A stretch of DNA of 64,000 nt from an uncultured Collinsella sp. (lineage in GTDB: Bacteria > Actinomycetota > Coriobacteriia > Coriobacteriales > Coriobacteriaceae). Positions 50,213-59,504 of the stretch are shown here, piece by piece. A program made the position numbers and the translations under genes. Location of the stretch: contig CAUEMA010000010.1 in assembly GCA_959018755.1 (NCBI GenBank), positions 16,016 through 80,015 on the forward strand, given 5' to 3'. Position 1 is the first letter of the stretch; every line of letters starts with the position of its first letter. The notes under the pieces were generated by a model that saw only the letters and a program-made list of their open reading frames with translations, searched no databases and was not told the DNA's origin.

Positions 50213-50470
50213 TTACGCGTTCGCGAGCGGGCGTACGCTGACCCTGTGCTTGATACCCTTGTGGAACTCAACGGTACCGTCGACCAGCGCGAACAGCGTG
50301 TCGTCCTTGCCACGGCCAACGTTCTCACCCGGGTGGATGTGCGTGCCGTGCTGACGGACGAGAATCGTACCCGTGGTTACCGTCTGGCCGGCATAGCGCT
50401 TCGTGCCAAGGCGCTGACCGCGGGAGTCACGGCCATTACGGGAGGAACCGAGTCCTTTTTTGTGTGCCAT
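50213..50470 (-). CDS. rpmA: Ribosomal protein L27
   Basis: L27 (85 residues) reaches the peptidyl-transferase centre through its N-terminus. [20 protein letters not shown] is the family start; [19 protein letters not shown] and [14 protein letters not shown] follow. Unlike in many Firmicutes there is no N-terminal cleavage extension, so the first residues are used directly. The rplU-rpmA-obgE order is standard. Confidence 0.97.
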   Translation of the reverse strand: MAHKKGLGSSRNGRDSRGQRLGTKRYAGQTVTTGTILVRQHGTHIHPGENVGRGKDDTLFALVDGTVEFHKGIKHRVSVRPLANA

Positions 50471-50503
50471 TGTGTATACCTACTCTTTCGTTACGAGTGT
50501 AAT

Positions 50504-50878
50504 CTACTCGGCGACGGGAGCCTCGGCAACAGCCTCAGCCTCTGCCTTGACAGCCTTCTTGGCGCGGGAGGTAGCCTGAACCTTCACGATCTTCAGCTTG
50601 GTGAGCTGCTGACGGTGACCCTTCAGACGACGATAGCGCTTACGCTTGTGGAACTTGAAGACCAGCTGCTTCTCGCCCTTGAACTGCTCAACGATCTGAG
50701 CGGTAACCTTGGCCTTGGCCAGCTTGTCGGGATCAGTGACGATCTTCTTACCATCGTTGAGGAAGATAACCGGCAGGGTGATCTTATCGCCCTCATTGCC
50801 CTCGATCTTCTCGACGGTGATGACATCGTCGGTGGCGACCTTGTACTGCTTGCCGCCCGTGTTAACGATTGCGTACAT
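50504..50878 (-). CDS. rplU: Ribosomal protein L21
   Basis: L21 (124 residues from the chosen start) binds 23S rRNA near L20. MYAIVNTGGKQYKVATDDVI is the family start, and FKFHKRKRYRRLKGHRQQLT marks the basic rRNA-contact loop; the tail is Ala/Glu/Val-rich. The open frame begins at 50899, but the family sequence starts at ATG 50878 with AAGGG nine bases upstream. It is transcribed from a promoter inside the end of the preceding gene. Confidence 0.96.
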   Translation of the reverse strand: MYAIVNTGGKQYKVATDDVITVEKIEGNEGDKITLPVIFLNDGKKIVTDPDKLAKAKVTAQIVEQFKGEKQLVFKFHKRKRYRRLKGHRQQLTKLKIVKVQATSRAKKAVKAEAEAVAEAPVAE

Positions 50879-50920
50879 GTTTACTTGCCCTTCATGCATC
50901 AGTTAGTGCAACAGCCGAAT

Positions 50921-50949
50921 ATAGTAGCAGGCGATAATACCCCCGTCAA
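50921..50949 (-). promoter_or_regulatory. Promoter of rplU-rpmA
   Basis: TTGACG (50949-50944), 17-bp spacer, TACTAT (50926-50921) preceded by TGC, on the minus strand. The -35 lies within the stop region of the TIGR03936 gene, so a core ribosomal operon starts inside the end of an unrelated one. Confidence 0.7.
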
Positions 50950-51758
50950 CGAGTATGTGGAGCAAATCCACAAGTTCGCACAGGTATGGGGCTGACGAGT
51001 CGGCCCTCGTCGTCCTCGCATGCTTGATTCTGACGCTCGACATCGTAGGAGCAGATGGTCACGAGGTCTTGCATACCGGTGGAAACAATAGGTGCATCGA
51101 CGCCCGGGGTCAAGCCCTGCAACAAAACATCAGCGGCAGAAAGCAAAATTTCCGGACGCATGGACCCCTCGTTGTCGGCATGGGTGTCGAGCATGAGCAC
51201 CAGATGGTCCGGGCGCTCCCCTGCCGTGAGCTCATAGCCCACCAGTGTGTGGTCAAGGTCTAGGCGCTTGCCCTTCTTACCGCGTGCGTAGTCGATGCCA
51301 TGGCCTGCACGCAACGTGTCGATCGCAGCGCGCACCTCATCGGCGCTCACGGGTGCTTCGGCGTCCAAGTGTAGGTCGATACGGTACGACAGACGCGTGA
51401 GTTGCGCCGTCAGCGCCGGCGTGCGCACGTCGATGTATGCCGCCTCGATGGGGGCCAGATCGGCCGGAGATGCCGCCGCCAAACGTTCAAACGCCTCATC
51501 GAGCGCAACGAACTCAGTCATAAACAAGTCATACCACTCGCAAGTCGACGACGTTCCCACCGGCAGCGCCGACGAAAAGCCCACACGCATATGCGGAGAG
51601 AAGCCCTGCGTCACGGCATAGGGCAGCCCCGCGCGACGCACGATGCGCTCAATAGTATGAATCACTTCGAGATGGCCCAGGTACTTAAGGCGGTCGCGCT
51701 TGCCATAGCGAACGCGAAGCCTAAAGAGCGTGGGGTTGTCGGTCAGGCGCTCACTCAT
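50946..51758 (-). CDS. TIGR03936/DUF2344 protein
   Basis: This 270-residue protein belongs to a family always found next to, or fused to, a radical-SAM protein of the TIGR03960 type; its function is unknown. The N-terminus LRVRYGKRDRLKYLGHLEVIH-type motif (here split), PYAVTQGFSPHMRVGFSSALPVG and a C-terminal TL-GYEL segment agree with the family. Start overlaps the end of the upstream radical-SAM gene (51755), so the two are coupled. It is upstream of rplU, as in many Gram-positives. Confidence 0.88.
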   Translation of the reverse strand: MSERLTDNPTLFRLRVRYGKRDRLKYLGHLEVIHTIERIVRRAGLPYAVTQGFSPHMRVGFSSALPVGTSSTCEWYDLFMTEFVALDEAFERLAAASPADLAPIEAAYIDVRTPALTAQLTRLSYRIDLHLDAEAPVSADEVRAAIDTLRAGHGIDYARGKKGKRLDLDHTLVGYELTAGERPDHLVLMLDTHADNEGSMRPEILLSAADVLLQGLTPGVDAPIVSTGMQDLVTICSYDVERQNQACEDDEGRLVSPIPVRTCGFAPHTR

Positions 51759-53632
51759 GCGCGATCACCCACCAATACGTTCTTGGCATGAAGCGTGGGG
51801 CAGATTCCGCAGCCGGTGCACGAGGTACGGGTACAGTCGGGCGTCGTGACGCCCTCCAACGAGCGGCGGTATTCGCGCTCGAGGAAGCCGCGCGAGCAGC
51901 CGGGGCTCACGTGCTCCCAGGGCAGGCGCCAGTCCAGTTCGTAGGGCAGGTGCACGAGCTCGTTGAGATCGATGCCGTTTTTGGCCGCAGCCGACTTCCA
52001 GTTGTCGAGCGAAAAATGCTCCACCCAGGCGTCAAAACGCGAACCGGCACGCCAGGCATCGATGATGACAGGCGTCATGTCACGGCCGGCGCGAGACAGC
52101 GCGGCCTCGACGAGCGAGGTTTCGGCATCGTGGTAGTGCACGCGGACCGCACGGTTGCGAACGCTCGTGATGAGGAGCTTCTGACGGCGCTTGACGTCGT
52201 CGTAATCGAGCTGCGGGCACCATTGGAAGGGCGTGGCGGCCTTGGGAATAAACACCGACACCGAGATGGACACCGAGACGGAGCCGCGGCGCGCCTTGGG
52301 AACCACGGAGCGGCCGAGCTCGAGCACGTGGTCGGCCAGGTTGGCGATGGCCACGATATCCTCGTCGCGCTCGCCGGGAAGGCCCATCATAAAGTAGAGC
52401 TTCATGCGATTCCAGCCGGCCTCAAAGGCCGCCTTGGCCGCACGGTCCAAGTCCTCCTCGGTCACGTTCTTGTTGATGATGTCGCGCATGCGCTGACTGC
52501 CGGCCTCGGGGGCAAACGTCAGGCCGCCCTTCTTTTCGCCGGCGACCGACTCGGCCATATCCACGCCAAACGAATCCAGGCGCTGCGAGGGAATGGATAC
52601 GCGAATACCCGTATCCTCCAGGCGGCGGTTGAGCCTGCCGAGCACATCGCGGATGCAGGAGTGGTCGGTGGTCGAAAGCGAGGTGAGCGACACCTCGTCA
52701 TAGCCAGTCTTCTGCAGGCCCTGGATCACCGAGGAAACAATCTGGTCGGCCGAGCGCTCGCGCACCGGACGATAGGTCATACCGGCCTGGCAAAAACGGC
52801 AGCCGCGGGCACAACCGCGCAGAATCTCAATCGACAGGCGGTCGTGAACGAGCTGCGCGTAGGGCACGCACGACTGCGACAGCGGATTAGTAGCTCCAAA
52901 GTCCTCAACGACGCGCTTATAGACTACCTGCGGGACGTCCTTGCCTTCGCGCGGCACGGTGTAGCCATGCGGCGAGCAGGGCTCGTCATAGCGCACCTCA
53001 TACAGAGACGGCACATAGGTACCGGCGACCGTCGCGAGCTGCTCGACAATCTGAGCGCGCGAGACGCCTTCGTCGCGCAAGCGGCGATGCAGCTGACAGA
53101 TCTCGAGCAACGACTCCTCACCCTCGCCAATGAGGATGGCATCGAAGAAGGCCGCATACGGCTCGGGGTTATAGACCGAGGGACCACCGGCGACGATGAT
53201 GGGATCGTCCTCGGTACGGTCGGCCGCGAGCAGCGGAATGCCGGCGAGGTCGAGCGCCTCGAGGAAGTTGGTGACGGCCATCTCGTGCGGCACATGCATG
53301 CCGACGATATCGAACGAGGCCACAGGCGCCGCGCCCTCGAGCGACAGCAGCGGAATCCCCGCCTCGCGCATGGCATCGCCCATATCGGGCCACGGCACAT
53401 AGCCGCGCTCGCAGGAAATGCCCTCGGCCTGATTGAGGATGTTATAGAGAATGGCGATGCCCTGGTTGGGCAGACCGACCTCATACACGTCAGGGTAGAT
53501 CATGCAGCAGCGGTAATCGGCATCGGCCTTGGAGAGCGTGCCCCACTCATGGTCGATATAGCGACTCGGCTTCTCGACCTTTGCGAGCAGGGGCTCAATC
53601 AAATGAAAACAGTCTTGGTACACAGCGCGCAA
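51755..53632 (-). CDS. TIGR03960 family B12-binding radical SAM protein
   Basis: The 625-residue protein has an N-terminal cobalamin-binding-like region (about 60-190, ILYNILNQAEG, EALDLAGIPLLAADR), a radical-SAM core with LRGCARGCRFCQAGMTYRPV (CxxxCxxC, about 284-303), and a C-terminal Cys cluster TSCTGCGICPTL that may hold another iron-sulfur site. The function is not known; the pairing with TIGR03936 is conserved. Start is TTG at 53632 six bases after GGGG; GTG at 53623 is an alternative. It follows the DUF697-like gene by nine bases. Confidence 0.9.
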   Translation of the reverse strand: MRAVYQDCFHLIEPLLAKVEKPSRYIDHEWGTLSKADADYRCCMIYPDVYEVGLPNQGIAILYNILNQAEGISCERGYVPWPDMGDAMREAGIPLLSLEGAAPVASFDIVGMHVPHEMAVTNFLEALDLAGIPLLAADRTEDDPIIVAGGPSVYNPEPYAAFFDAILIGEGEESLLEICQLHRRLRDEGVSRAQIVEQLATVAGTYVPSLYEVRYDEPCSPHGYTVPREGKDVPQVVYKRVVEDFGATNPLSQSCVPYAQLVHDRLSIEILRGCARGCRFCQAGMTYRPVRERSADQIVSSVIQGLQKTGYDEVSLTSLSTTDHSCIRDVLGRLNRRLEDTGIRVSIPSQRLDSFGVDMAESVAGEKKGGLTFAPEAGSQRMRDIINKNVTEEDLDRAAKAAFEAGWNRMKLYFMMGLPGERDEDIVAIANLADHVLELGRSVVPKARRGSVSVSISVSVFIPKAATPFQWCPQLDYDDVKRRQKLLITSVRNRAVRVHYHDAETSLVEAALSRAGRDMTPVIIDAWRAGSRFDAWVEHFSLDNWKSAAAKNGIDLNELVHLPYELDWRLPWEHVSPGCSRGFLEREYRRSLEGVTTPDCTRTSCTGCGICPTLHAKNVLVGDRA

Positions 53633-53641
53633 AAGAAACCC

Positions 53642-54571
53642 CTAAGCAGCGAGATCAGATGCGTCCTCAAAGGGACCCATGGGACGAGTAGCGCCGGCAA
53701 CCGTGGTCACCAGGTCGCGGACGCGCGAGAACGTGGCGGCAGCCACCTCGTTGGCACGGCTGTAGTCGATGTCGCGTTCATACAACGACACGAGCGCACG
53801 GCCCATGCCATAGGTTCCCGCGGCGGCGGTCAGCGCCTTGACGGCAAACCCAATATGCGGCGTCTGCTTTACCAGGGCGCGGGTGACGGCGCGGAGCACC
53901 AAGCCGCCGGCAAGCACGCCCGCGACCTCATAACCGCGCTCGGGCTTAATACCGCGTCCAAAGATGACCGCGAGCTCAAAGAGCATGCCCACCTGCGCCA
54001 GCGCCATAACGGGATAATCGGCCCCCGGCAAAAACACCAGCGCGCCCGTCGCCATATTGGTAAGCGCGCACGAGGTGATGATGCGGTTAGCGGCCGCAAT
54101 ACGCATAAAGGCGAAGTTCGCCGCAAATGCCGTCTCCTTGTCCGTGCGATCGAGAATCCAGCGGGCAAGCGTCTCGAGCAGATACGTCTTATCGGTAGCC
54201 GCTACCGCGCCGAGCATGGGCGTGGACTCCTGGATAAAAGGCACCTCGACAGCGGACTCGGCCAGCACGCACACGGGGGCGCCGGCAATCACGAGCTCCT
54301 GCACGGCGCTCTCAAGGCGGTCAGACCCGCACGAAAGCATCAGCACCACATCGGTATCGGTCTTGGGGACGATACGGTCCTCACCCAGGCGCTCAACGCG
54401 CACAATGCCCGACGTCGTCTGCGGCACGAAGGCATCGCGCACCGTCTCGACCAAAAAACGCGAGGCAGACGAATCGAGGTAGACGGACACGCGTACCGGC
54501 GTGTCGGAATCCTTCTTGGTGGTCGCGCCCATCTTAAAGACGCGGGTCAGCTTGTCCACGGGAATCTTCAT
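53642..54571 (-). CDS. DUF697-like membrane protein
   Basis: The 309-residue protein has an N-terminal soluble part (about 25-160) with RVSVYLDSSASRFLVETVRDAF, which may be a degenerate NTPase-like or Rossmann domain, and a C-terminal region with two or three membrane helices whose LVFLPGADYPVMALAQVGMLF resembles DUF697. No Walker A is visible. Its function is unknown. It sits between rodA and the radical-SAM gene at gaps of 18 and nine bases, so it is likely cotranscribed with the elongasome. Confidence 0.75.
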   Translation of the reverse strand: MKIPVDKLTRVFKMGATTKKDSDTPVRVSVYLDSSASRFLVETVRDAFVPQTTSGIVRVERLGEDRIVPKTDTDVVLMLSCGSDRLESAVQELVIAGAPVCVLAESAVEVPFIQESTPMLGAVAATDKTYLLETLARWILDRTDKETAFAANFAFMRIAAANRIITSCALTNMATGALVFLPGADYPVMALAQVGMLFELAVIFGRGIKPERGYEVAGVLAGGLVLRAVTRALVKQTPHIGFAVKALTAAAGTYGMGRALVSLYERDIDYSRANEVAAATFSRVRDLVTTVAGATRPMGPFEDASDLAA

Positions 54572-54589
54572 AGCAAACCCCTCCAGCGG

Positions 54590-55816
54590 TTACGCGGCGC
54601 CCGAACGATGCCGCCATATGGATTGTACGATACCCACCGTCAGCAACTGGATCATCATCGAGGACGAACCGAAGCTAATGAACGGCAGCGGAATACCGGT
54701 AATCGGCATCATGCCGATGCACATGCCGATGTTCTCGAACGTCTGGAATGCCCACATGCCGACGATACCTACGCATGACAAGCGTAGGAACAGAGACTCG
54801 CACTTAAAGGCGACGCGAATCGTCGAGAAGATGAGCAGCACGTACAGGCACAGCAGCAAAAAGGAGCCGCAGAAGCCAAAGGTCTCAGACAAAAAAGCGA
54901 AGACGAAGTCGGTATGGAACTCGGGCAGAAAGCCACCGGCAGACTGCGTCGCATGCCCCAGGCCCTTACCAAAGAAACCGCCCGATCCAACCGCGATGAG
55001 CGATTGCTGCAGATTGTACGCATCGTCCGAATCGGCGTTGTCGGGGTCGATGAAGACCGTCAGACGATTCATCTGGTACTGCTTAATGAGCACATCGTGG
55101 CCGAGCAGCGAATCGAAGACAGAATCGAGCGCCAGGACGAGCGCCACCAGGCCCACGAGCAGAGCCAAAGTCGAAAGCACCCATTCGCGGCGTGCACCGC
55201 TCATGCAGATGACAACGGCACCCGACACCAACACGACCAGGCCCGAACCCAGGTCACCCATGGCGACGACGGCCAAAAACGGAACGGACAGCATGCCGCA
55301 GAGCTTAATGTAGTCGCGGACGGTATCGATGCGGCCGTTGTACTGCGAGCCAAGCGTGGCGATAAAAAAGATCGTGATGAGCTTGGCGAGCTCGACCGGC
55401 TGGAAGGTAAGACCGATACCGGGAATCTTGATCCAGCCCGTCATGCCCAAACCGCCCGTATAGGACAGTCCCGGAATCTTGGGCGAGAAAATCACAATGA
55501 GGTCGATGACGAGCAGCGCCGTCGAGAAGTTAGAGATGCCGCGCAGATCGGTTCGCCAGACGAGCACCGCAAGCACCGCACCGATGCCGATGCCCAACAG
55601 GTGACGCGAGAATGAGGCGTCAGCCTTAAACTGCGAGGCCGACCAAATAATGATGGCGCCATAGGCAACGAGCGCCACGGCGGCAAGCAGCACGCCGATG
55701 TGCACCTTTTGGCGAAACGTGCCGCGCGAGGCCGAAAGCTGCTTGTTGACACGGTCCAGGCTGCTGCGGGAACCGGTTTTAGTTGAGCGGAACAGGTCCG
55801 CCGGCGAAAAATCCAT
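54590..55816 (-). CDS. rodA: Rod-shape SEDS glycosyltransferase RodA
   Basis: RodA polymerises glycan strands of lateral-wall peptidoglycan with PBP2. The 408-residue protein has about ten membrane helices, and carries FQPVELAKLITIFFIATLG, DLGSGLVVLVSGA, FLPEFHTDFVFAFLSETFG and the C-terminal GIPLPFISFGSSSMMIQL. FtsW has related motifs, but the neighbouring mreBCD and PBP2 genes favour RodA. Starts ten bases after mrdA. Confidence 0.94.
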   Translation of the reverse strand: MDFSPADLFRSTKTGSRSSLDRVNKQLSASRGTFRQKVHIGVLLAAVALVAYGAIIIWSASQFKADASFSRHLLGIGIGAVLAVLVWRTDLRGISNFSTALLVIDLIVIFSPKIPGLSYTGGLGMTGWIKIPGIGLTFQPVELAKLITIFFIATLGSQYNGRIDTVRDYIKLCGMLSVPFLAVVAMGDLGSGLVVLVSGAVVICMSGARREWVLSTLALLVGLVALVLALDSVFDSLLGHDVLIKQYQMNRLTVFIDPDNADSDDAYNLQQSLIAVGSGGFFGKGLGHATQSAGGFLPEFHTDFVFAFLSETFGFCGSFLLLCLYVLLIFSTIRVAFKCESLFLRLSCVGIVGMWAFQTFENIGMCIGMMPITGIPLPFISFGSSSMMIQLLTVGIVQSIWRHRSGAA

Positions 55817-55825
55817 CGCAACCTC

Positions 55826-57898
55826 CTATCGAACCGAAGAATCGCCCGTGGCAGAAGATGTGTCGGGCTCGTTATAGATGGCACCGAGCACATCGCGCAC
55901 AACATGCAGGGCAATGGCAGAACCGCCGCCGCCCTGCTCCAGGACAGTGGCAATTACGTACTTGGGGTCGTCGGCGGGAGCATATGCGCAGAACCAGGAA
56001 TACTCATCCTCGCCGCTTTTCTCGCCGGTGCCCGACTTACCGTAGACCTGCGGCGTCAAGTTGGTAAAGTGCGAAGCCGTAGTGGCGGATGTCGAATAGA
56101 TGACGTCGTGCATGCCGTTGCGCACCAGTGTCAGATCGGCATCACTGTTAATCTTGGCGGTGAGGCGCTTTTTGGAACCCTTGCCGTTGTAGATATAGGC
56201 ATCGCCCCCGTCGCCGTCACGCGAGACAGCGGAAAGAAACACGTGCGGTGTAAACTGCTTGCCACCGTTGGCGAGCCCCATATAGGCGCACGCCATCTGC
56301 AACGGCGTCACCAAGATATCGCCCTGCCCGATGGCAATGTTGGTCATGTCGCCCGCGTTCCACTTGCGATCGTCAGCCGATGCATCGGCAAAGAAGGATT
56401 CCTTCCACTCGGCATCGGGAATACGCCCGGCGCCTTCACTGGGAAGGTCGATGCCGCACGTCGAGCCCAAACCCCAACGGCGGAACATCTCCTGCAAGCC
56501 CTCGGGGTTGTCCTTGTCATAGAAGAATGCCTTGCCGATATCGTAGAAGACCGGGTCGCAAGAATTAGCGATGCCCGACTGAAGCGTCATGGTTCCGTGG
56601 CCAGAGTGCAGCCAGCAGTACTTGCCCCACTGTTTGCCCAAGCCCGTCCAATAACCCGTGCAGTCCGTGGTTTGGGAAGAGGTGTAGGTACCATATTCGA
56701 GCGCGGCGAGTGAAGTCAGCGGCTTGATGGTCGAAGCCGACATGTACTGGCCGCTAATGGCGCGGTTGAGCAGCGGGTGCGAGCCCTCATCGTCGTTGAG
56801 CTCGGTCCACACGTCGTTGGAAACGCCGCCGATAAACACCGACGGATCGAATTTGGGCTCGCTGGCCATACCCAGAATCTCGCCATTGTTAGGGTCGAGG
56901 CACACCACCGCGCCGTTGCCGGCATTGCTGTAGCCCGACTGCTTGGCGCGCGCGATGGCATCGACAAGAGCCGTCTCGCAGGCTTGCTGAATGGCAAGGT
57001 CGATCGTGAGCTTGACATCGGAGCCTGCGCGCGGGGGTACAGCGCCGGCCTGTCCGGTAACGTTACCCGAGGCATCGACCTTTACTGTCTGTTCACCGCG
57101 AATGCCCTGAAGCAGATTTTCGTAATAGCTCTCAACGCCCGCCTGGCCTACGATGTCACCCGACTGGTAGGTGATCTTACCCGCAGACTCGTTGGCGTCC
57201 TCGGAGGTCTTCTTGTTCTGCGCCTCGAGCTGCTCGGAGGTAATGGTGCCGGTATAGCCCAAGATATGGCAGGCGGTCTCGCCATACGGGTACTGGCGCT
57301 CGGTGCGCTCGGCGATCTTTACGCCGGGAAACTCACCGGCGTGCTCTTGGATGTAGGCGACAGTAGAGCGACGCACGTCAGTCGCGATGGTATGCAGACT
57401 CTGCGCGCCTTCAGAATTGTCCTGGATGTTGCGCAGCACCGCGATATACGGCATGCCAAGTACGTTAGCGAGATGACGCACCAACACCTTGTCGCCGGCA
57501 AGGTCGCGATAGGCGACGACAGCAAGCGAGGGACGGTTCTGCACCAGCGCGACGCCGTTGCGGTCCAAGATGCGGCCACGCACGGCGGGCGTGGTAACGG
57601 TACGGGTCTGATTGCTCTGTGCCTGCTTGTCATAGTAGTCCGACGAGACCATCTGCATGCCCCACAGCTTAACGGCAAGCGCGGCAAACATCGCACCCAC
57701 GCCCGTGGTGAGGATAGAAAAGCGGCCCTTAAAGGCAGTAGCGGCCGTATTGCCCTCGCCCTCGGTGGCGCGCGGGGCCGTTCCGTGCTGTGTGTCGTAG
57801 GTAAAGCGAGAGTCGCCGCGGCGCATGATGACCAGTGCGACCACAATGGCCACGACCAGCACGATACCGGCGATAACAACCGTCATCTGGGAAGACAT
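55826..57898 (-). CDS. mrdA: Penicillin-binding protein 2
   Basis: PBP2 cross-links lateral-wall peptidoglycan with RodA. Of 690 residues, two hydrophobic helices occur at the N-terminus (about 5-25 and 63-82) with a 37-residue charged link, then the dimerisation domain (TTPAVRGRILDRNGVALVQN) and the transpeptidase with the active serine in YMSASTIKPLT (SxxK), NSCDPVFY (SxD, as in PBP2 rather than FtsI) and YGKSGTGEKS (KSG). A hydrophilic first segment is unusual. It lies between mreD and rodA, as expected for an elongasome operon. Confidence 0.94.
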   Translation of the reverse strand: MSSQMTVVIAGIVLVVAIVVALVIMRRGDSRFTYDTQHGTAPRATEGEGNTAATAFKGRFSILTTGVGAMFAALAVKLWGMQMVSSDYYDKQAQSNQTRTVTTPAVRGRILDRNGVALVQNRPSLAVVAYRDLAGDKVLVRHLANVLGMPYIAVLRNIQDNSEGAQSLHTIATDVRRSTVAYIQEHAGEFPGVKIAERTERQYPYGETACHILGYTGTITSEQLEAQNKKTSEDANESAGKITYQSGDIVGQAGVESYYENLLQGIRGEQTVKVDASGNVTGQAGAVPPRAGSDVKLTIDLAIQQACETALVDAIARAKQSGYSNAGNGAVVCLDPNNGEILGMASEPKFDPSVFIGGVSNDVWTELNDDEGSHPLLNRAISGQYMSASTIKPLTSLAALEYGTYTSSQTTDCTGYWTGLGKQWGKYCWLHSGHGTMTLQSGIANSCDPVFYDIGKAFFYDKDNPEGLQEMFRRWGLGSTCGIDLPSEGAGRIPDAEWKESFFADASADDRKWNAGDMTNIAIGQGDILVTPLQMACAYMGLANGGKQFTPHVFLSAVSRDGDGGDAYIYNGKGSKKRLTAKINSDADLTLVRNGMHDVIYSTSATTASHFTNLTPQVYGKSGTGEKSGEDEYSWFCAYAPADDPKYVIATVLEQGGGGSAIALHVVRDVLGAIYNEPDTSSATGDSSVR

Positions 57899-57911
57899 CT
57901 ACAGGCCTCCC

Positions 57912-58478
57912 TTATTTGAGCTTACGGGTCTTGGGCTTAAAGCGCATACCCGTCTGATGACCACCGCGTGCAGAGAATCCGTAACCAGACTGTGGTGCGA
58001 CGCTGGACATCAAAAACGGAACGGCGACCAGGCCCGTCAGAATCGAGGACGGCAGGGCATGTCCAAAGATCGCCACGACAAAACTCGACTCCAGACCCAT
58101 AAACAACAAGATAATGCTGTAGATCACGTTAATGGCAAACGCGAAGGCGCCCACCGTGATGCCGCGAGCGCTCGGGGTGCCGCCCGTCTGACCGGCGGCA
58201 CTATGCACCAGGGCAAAGCTACCCACTGTCAGCAACAGCGACATCACACCCACTGGCACGGCAGCCGACAGGTCGTAGAACAGGCCACTGCAAAAACCGC
58301 AGATGACGGCTCGCGTGGGGTCACCCGAAAACACACCCAGACACACCAGGACAATCATAAAGTTGACGCGACCGCCCGCGATAGAGATCTGCGGCGCCAA
58401 GCCCGCCTGCAACAGGACGCAGACAATGGCGGCAATCGCAAAAGCGCGGGAGCCAGCCCCCTGTTCGTGTAGATCCAT
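57912..58478 (-). CDS. mreD: Rod shape-determining protein MreD
   Basis: MreD is a small membrane protein of the elongasome. The 188 residues have five or six membrane helices with FCSGLFYDLSAAVPVGVMSL, the pattern of the family, and a basic C-terminal tail (GMRFKPKTRK). The start at 58478 has GGGAGG seven bases upstream, while the ATG at 58484 is too close to it. MreD families diverge widely; the position between mreC and mrdA supports the name. Confidence 0.85.
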   Translation of the reverse strand: MDLHEQGAGSRAFAIAAIVCVLLQAGLAPQISIAGGRVNFMIVLVCLGVFSGDPTRAVICGFCSGLFYDLSAAVPVGVMSLLLTVGSFALVHSAAGQTGGTPSARGITVGAFAFAINVIYSIILLFMGLESSFVVAIFGHALPSSILTGLVAVPFLMSSVAPQSGYGFSARGGHQTGMRFKPKTRKLK

Positions 58479-58490
58479 GGACATGCCTCC

Positions 58491-59483
58491 CTATTCGCTC
58501 GAACCGGAATCATCGGACGCATCGGAGCCATCGTCCGAGCTATCGTCTTTGGACTTGGTGGCCGCATCGCGCGAGGTGCCCTGCGGCGTGCTGTTGGCGC
58601 TGCTCACATCCTCGTCCGAAGCCGACTGCTCATCGGTCAGCGACGTAATGACCAGCACTTCCTCGTTGTTTTCGGCCGTTGTCTGGGCACGCACGACGAT
58701 GGTGTAGTACACATCGTTGGCAGACTTTTCCACCGAGGAAACCGTACCGAGCGGCAGGCCCTTGGGGAACACGCCGCCGATGCCCGAAGTCACGATAATG
58801 TCGCCCACCTTCACGTCAGAGTCGACACTCACGTGCTCCAGGCGCAGGGTGCCGTCGGGCTGCCCCTGCAGCATGCCCTGAGCGCGCGTATCCTGCACCA
58901 TGGCAGACACGCCCGAGTTCTCATCACCGATCAGACGGACGGTGGAAGTCTTAGCCGAAACCTCGATAATCTGACCGATGACACCGGCAGAACTCGTCAC
59001 GGGCATGTTGATGGTAAGGCCGTCGGCAGAGCCCTTGTCGATGGTAACGGTCGAGGTCCAAGCATCGCCCGAAGCGCCTACAATGCGAGCCGCGGTGGAC
59101 TTGAGGTTGTAGGTCGACTGAAGACCGACCAGGCTCTCGAGTCGCTCGGCAGTCTTTTGGGCCTCGGAGAGCTCGGCGACCTTAGAGGTCAGCACCTCGT
59201 TTTGCTTCTTAAGCTCGTCGAGGGTGTCTTGCGAAGCCGTAAGGTTTGAGAACACGTTTCCGATTGCGTTGAAGGGCGCGGCCACAGCCGAGCCCACAAA
59301 ACGCACCGGCGAGGTAATCGTCGTCACGCCCGAACGCACGGCATGAATCGGACCCGCCTCGCCCTCGCGAATGTAAAACGTGAGGAGCAACACCGAAATC
59401 ACGCTGAAAACAATCAACGGGCGCATACCCGTTGATTGTCGCTTGGTATTCAGATTTGAAGAGAAACCCGAAGATCGTGCCAA
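58491..59483 (-). CDS. mreC: Cell shape-determining protein MreC
   Basis: MreC forms an extracellular scaffold linking MreB to PBP2. The 330-residue protein has one N-terminal membrane helix (about 21-38), a coiled coil (DTLDELKKQNEVLTSKVAEL, about 86-105), and the beta-barrel core with ARIVGASGDAWTSTVTIDKG, GVIGQIIEV and DVKVGDIIVTSGIGGVFPKG, which are the conserved family blocks. The last 50 residues are Ser/Asp-rich and disordered. It follows mreB by 21 bases. Confidence 0.94.
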   Translation of the reverse strand: MARSSGFSSNLNTKRQSTGMRPLIVFSVISVLLLTFYIREGEAGPIHAVRSGVTTITSPVRFVGSAVAAPFNAIGNVFSNLTASQDTLDELKKQNEVLTSKVAELSEAQKTAERLESLVGLQSTYNLKSTAARIVGASGDAWTSTVTIDKGSADGLTINMPVTSSAGVIGQIIEVSAKTSTVRLIGDENSGVSAMVQDTRAQGMLQGQPDGTLRLEHVSVDSDVKVGDIIVTSGIGGVFPKGLPLGTVSSVEKSANDVYYTIVVRAQTTAENNEEVLVITSLTDEQSASDEDVSSANSTPQGTSRDAATKSKDDSSDDGSDASDDSGSSE

Positions 59484-59504
59484 ATGGAATCCACCTTTTG
59501 GAAA

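Noticed and set aside
51788..54778. 996-codon open frame antisense to the radical-SAM and DUF697-like genes
   Set aside because: Shadow frame; Arg/His-rich with no motif, and it crosses three supported genes.
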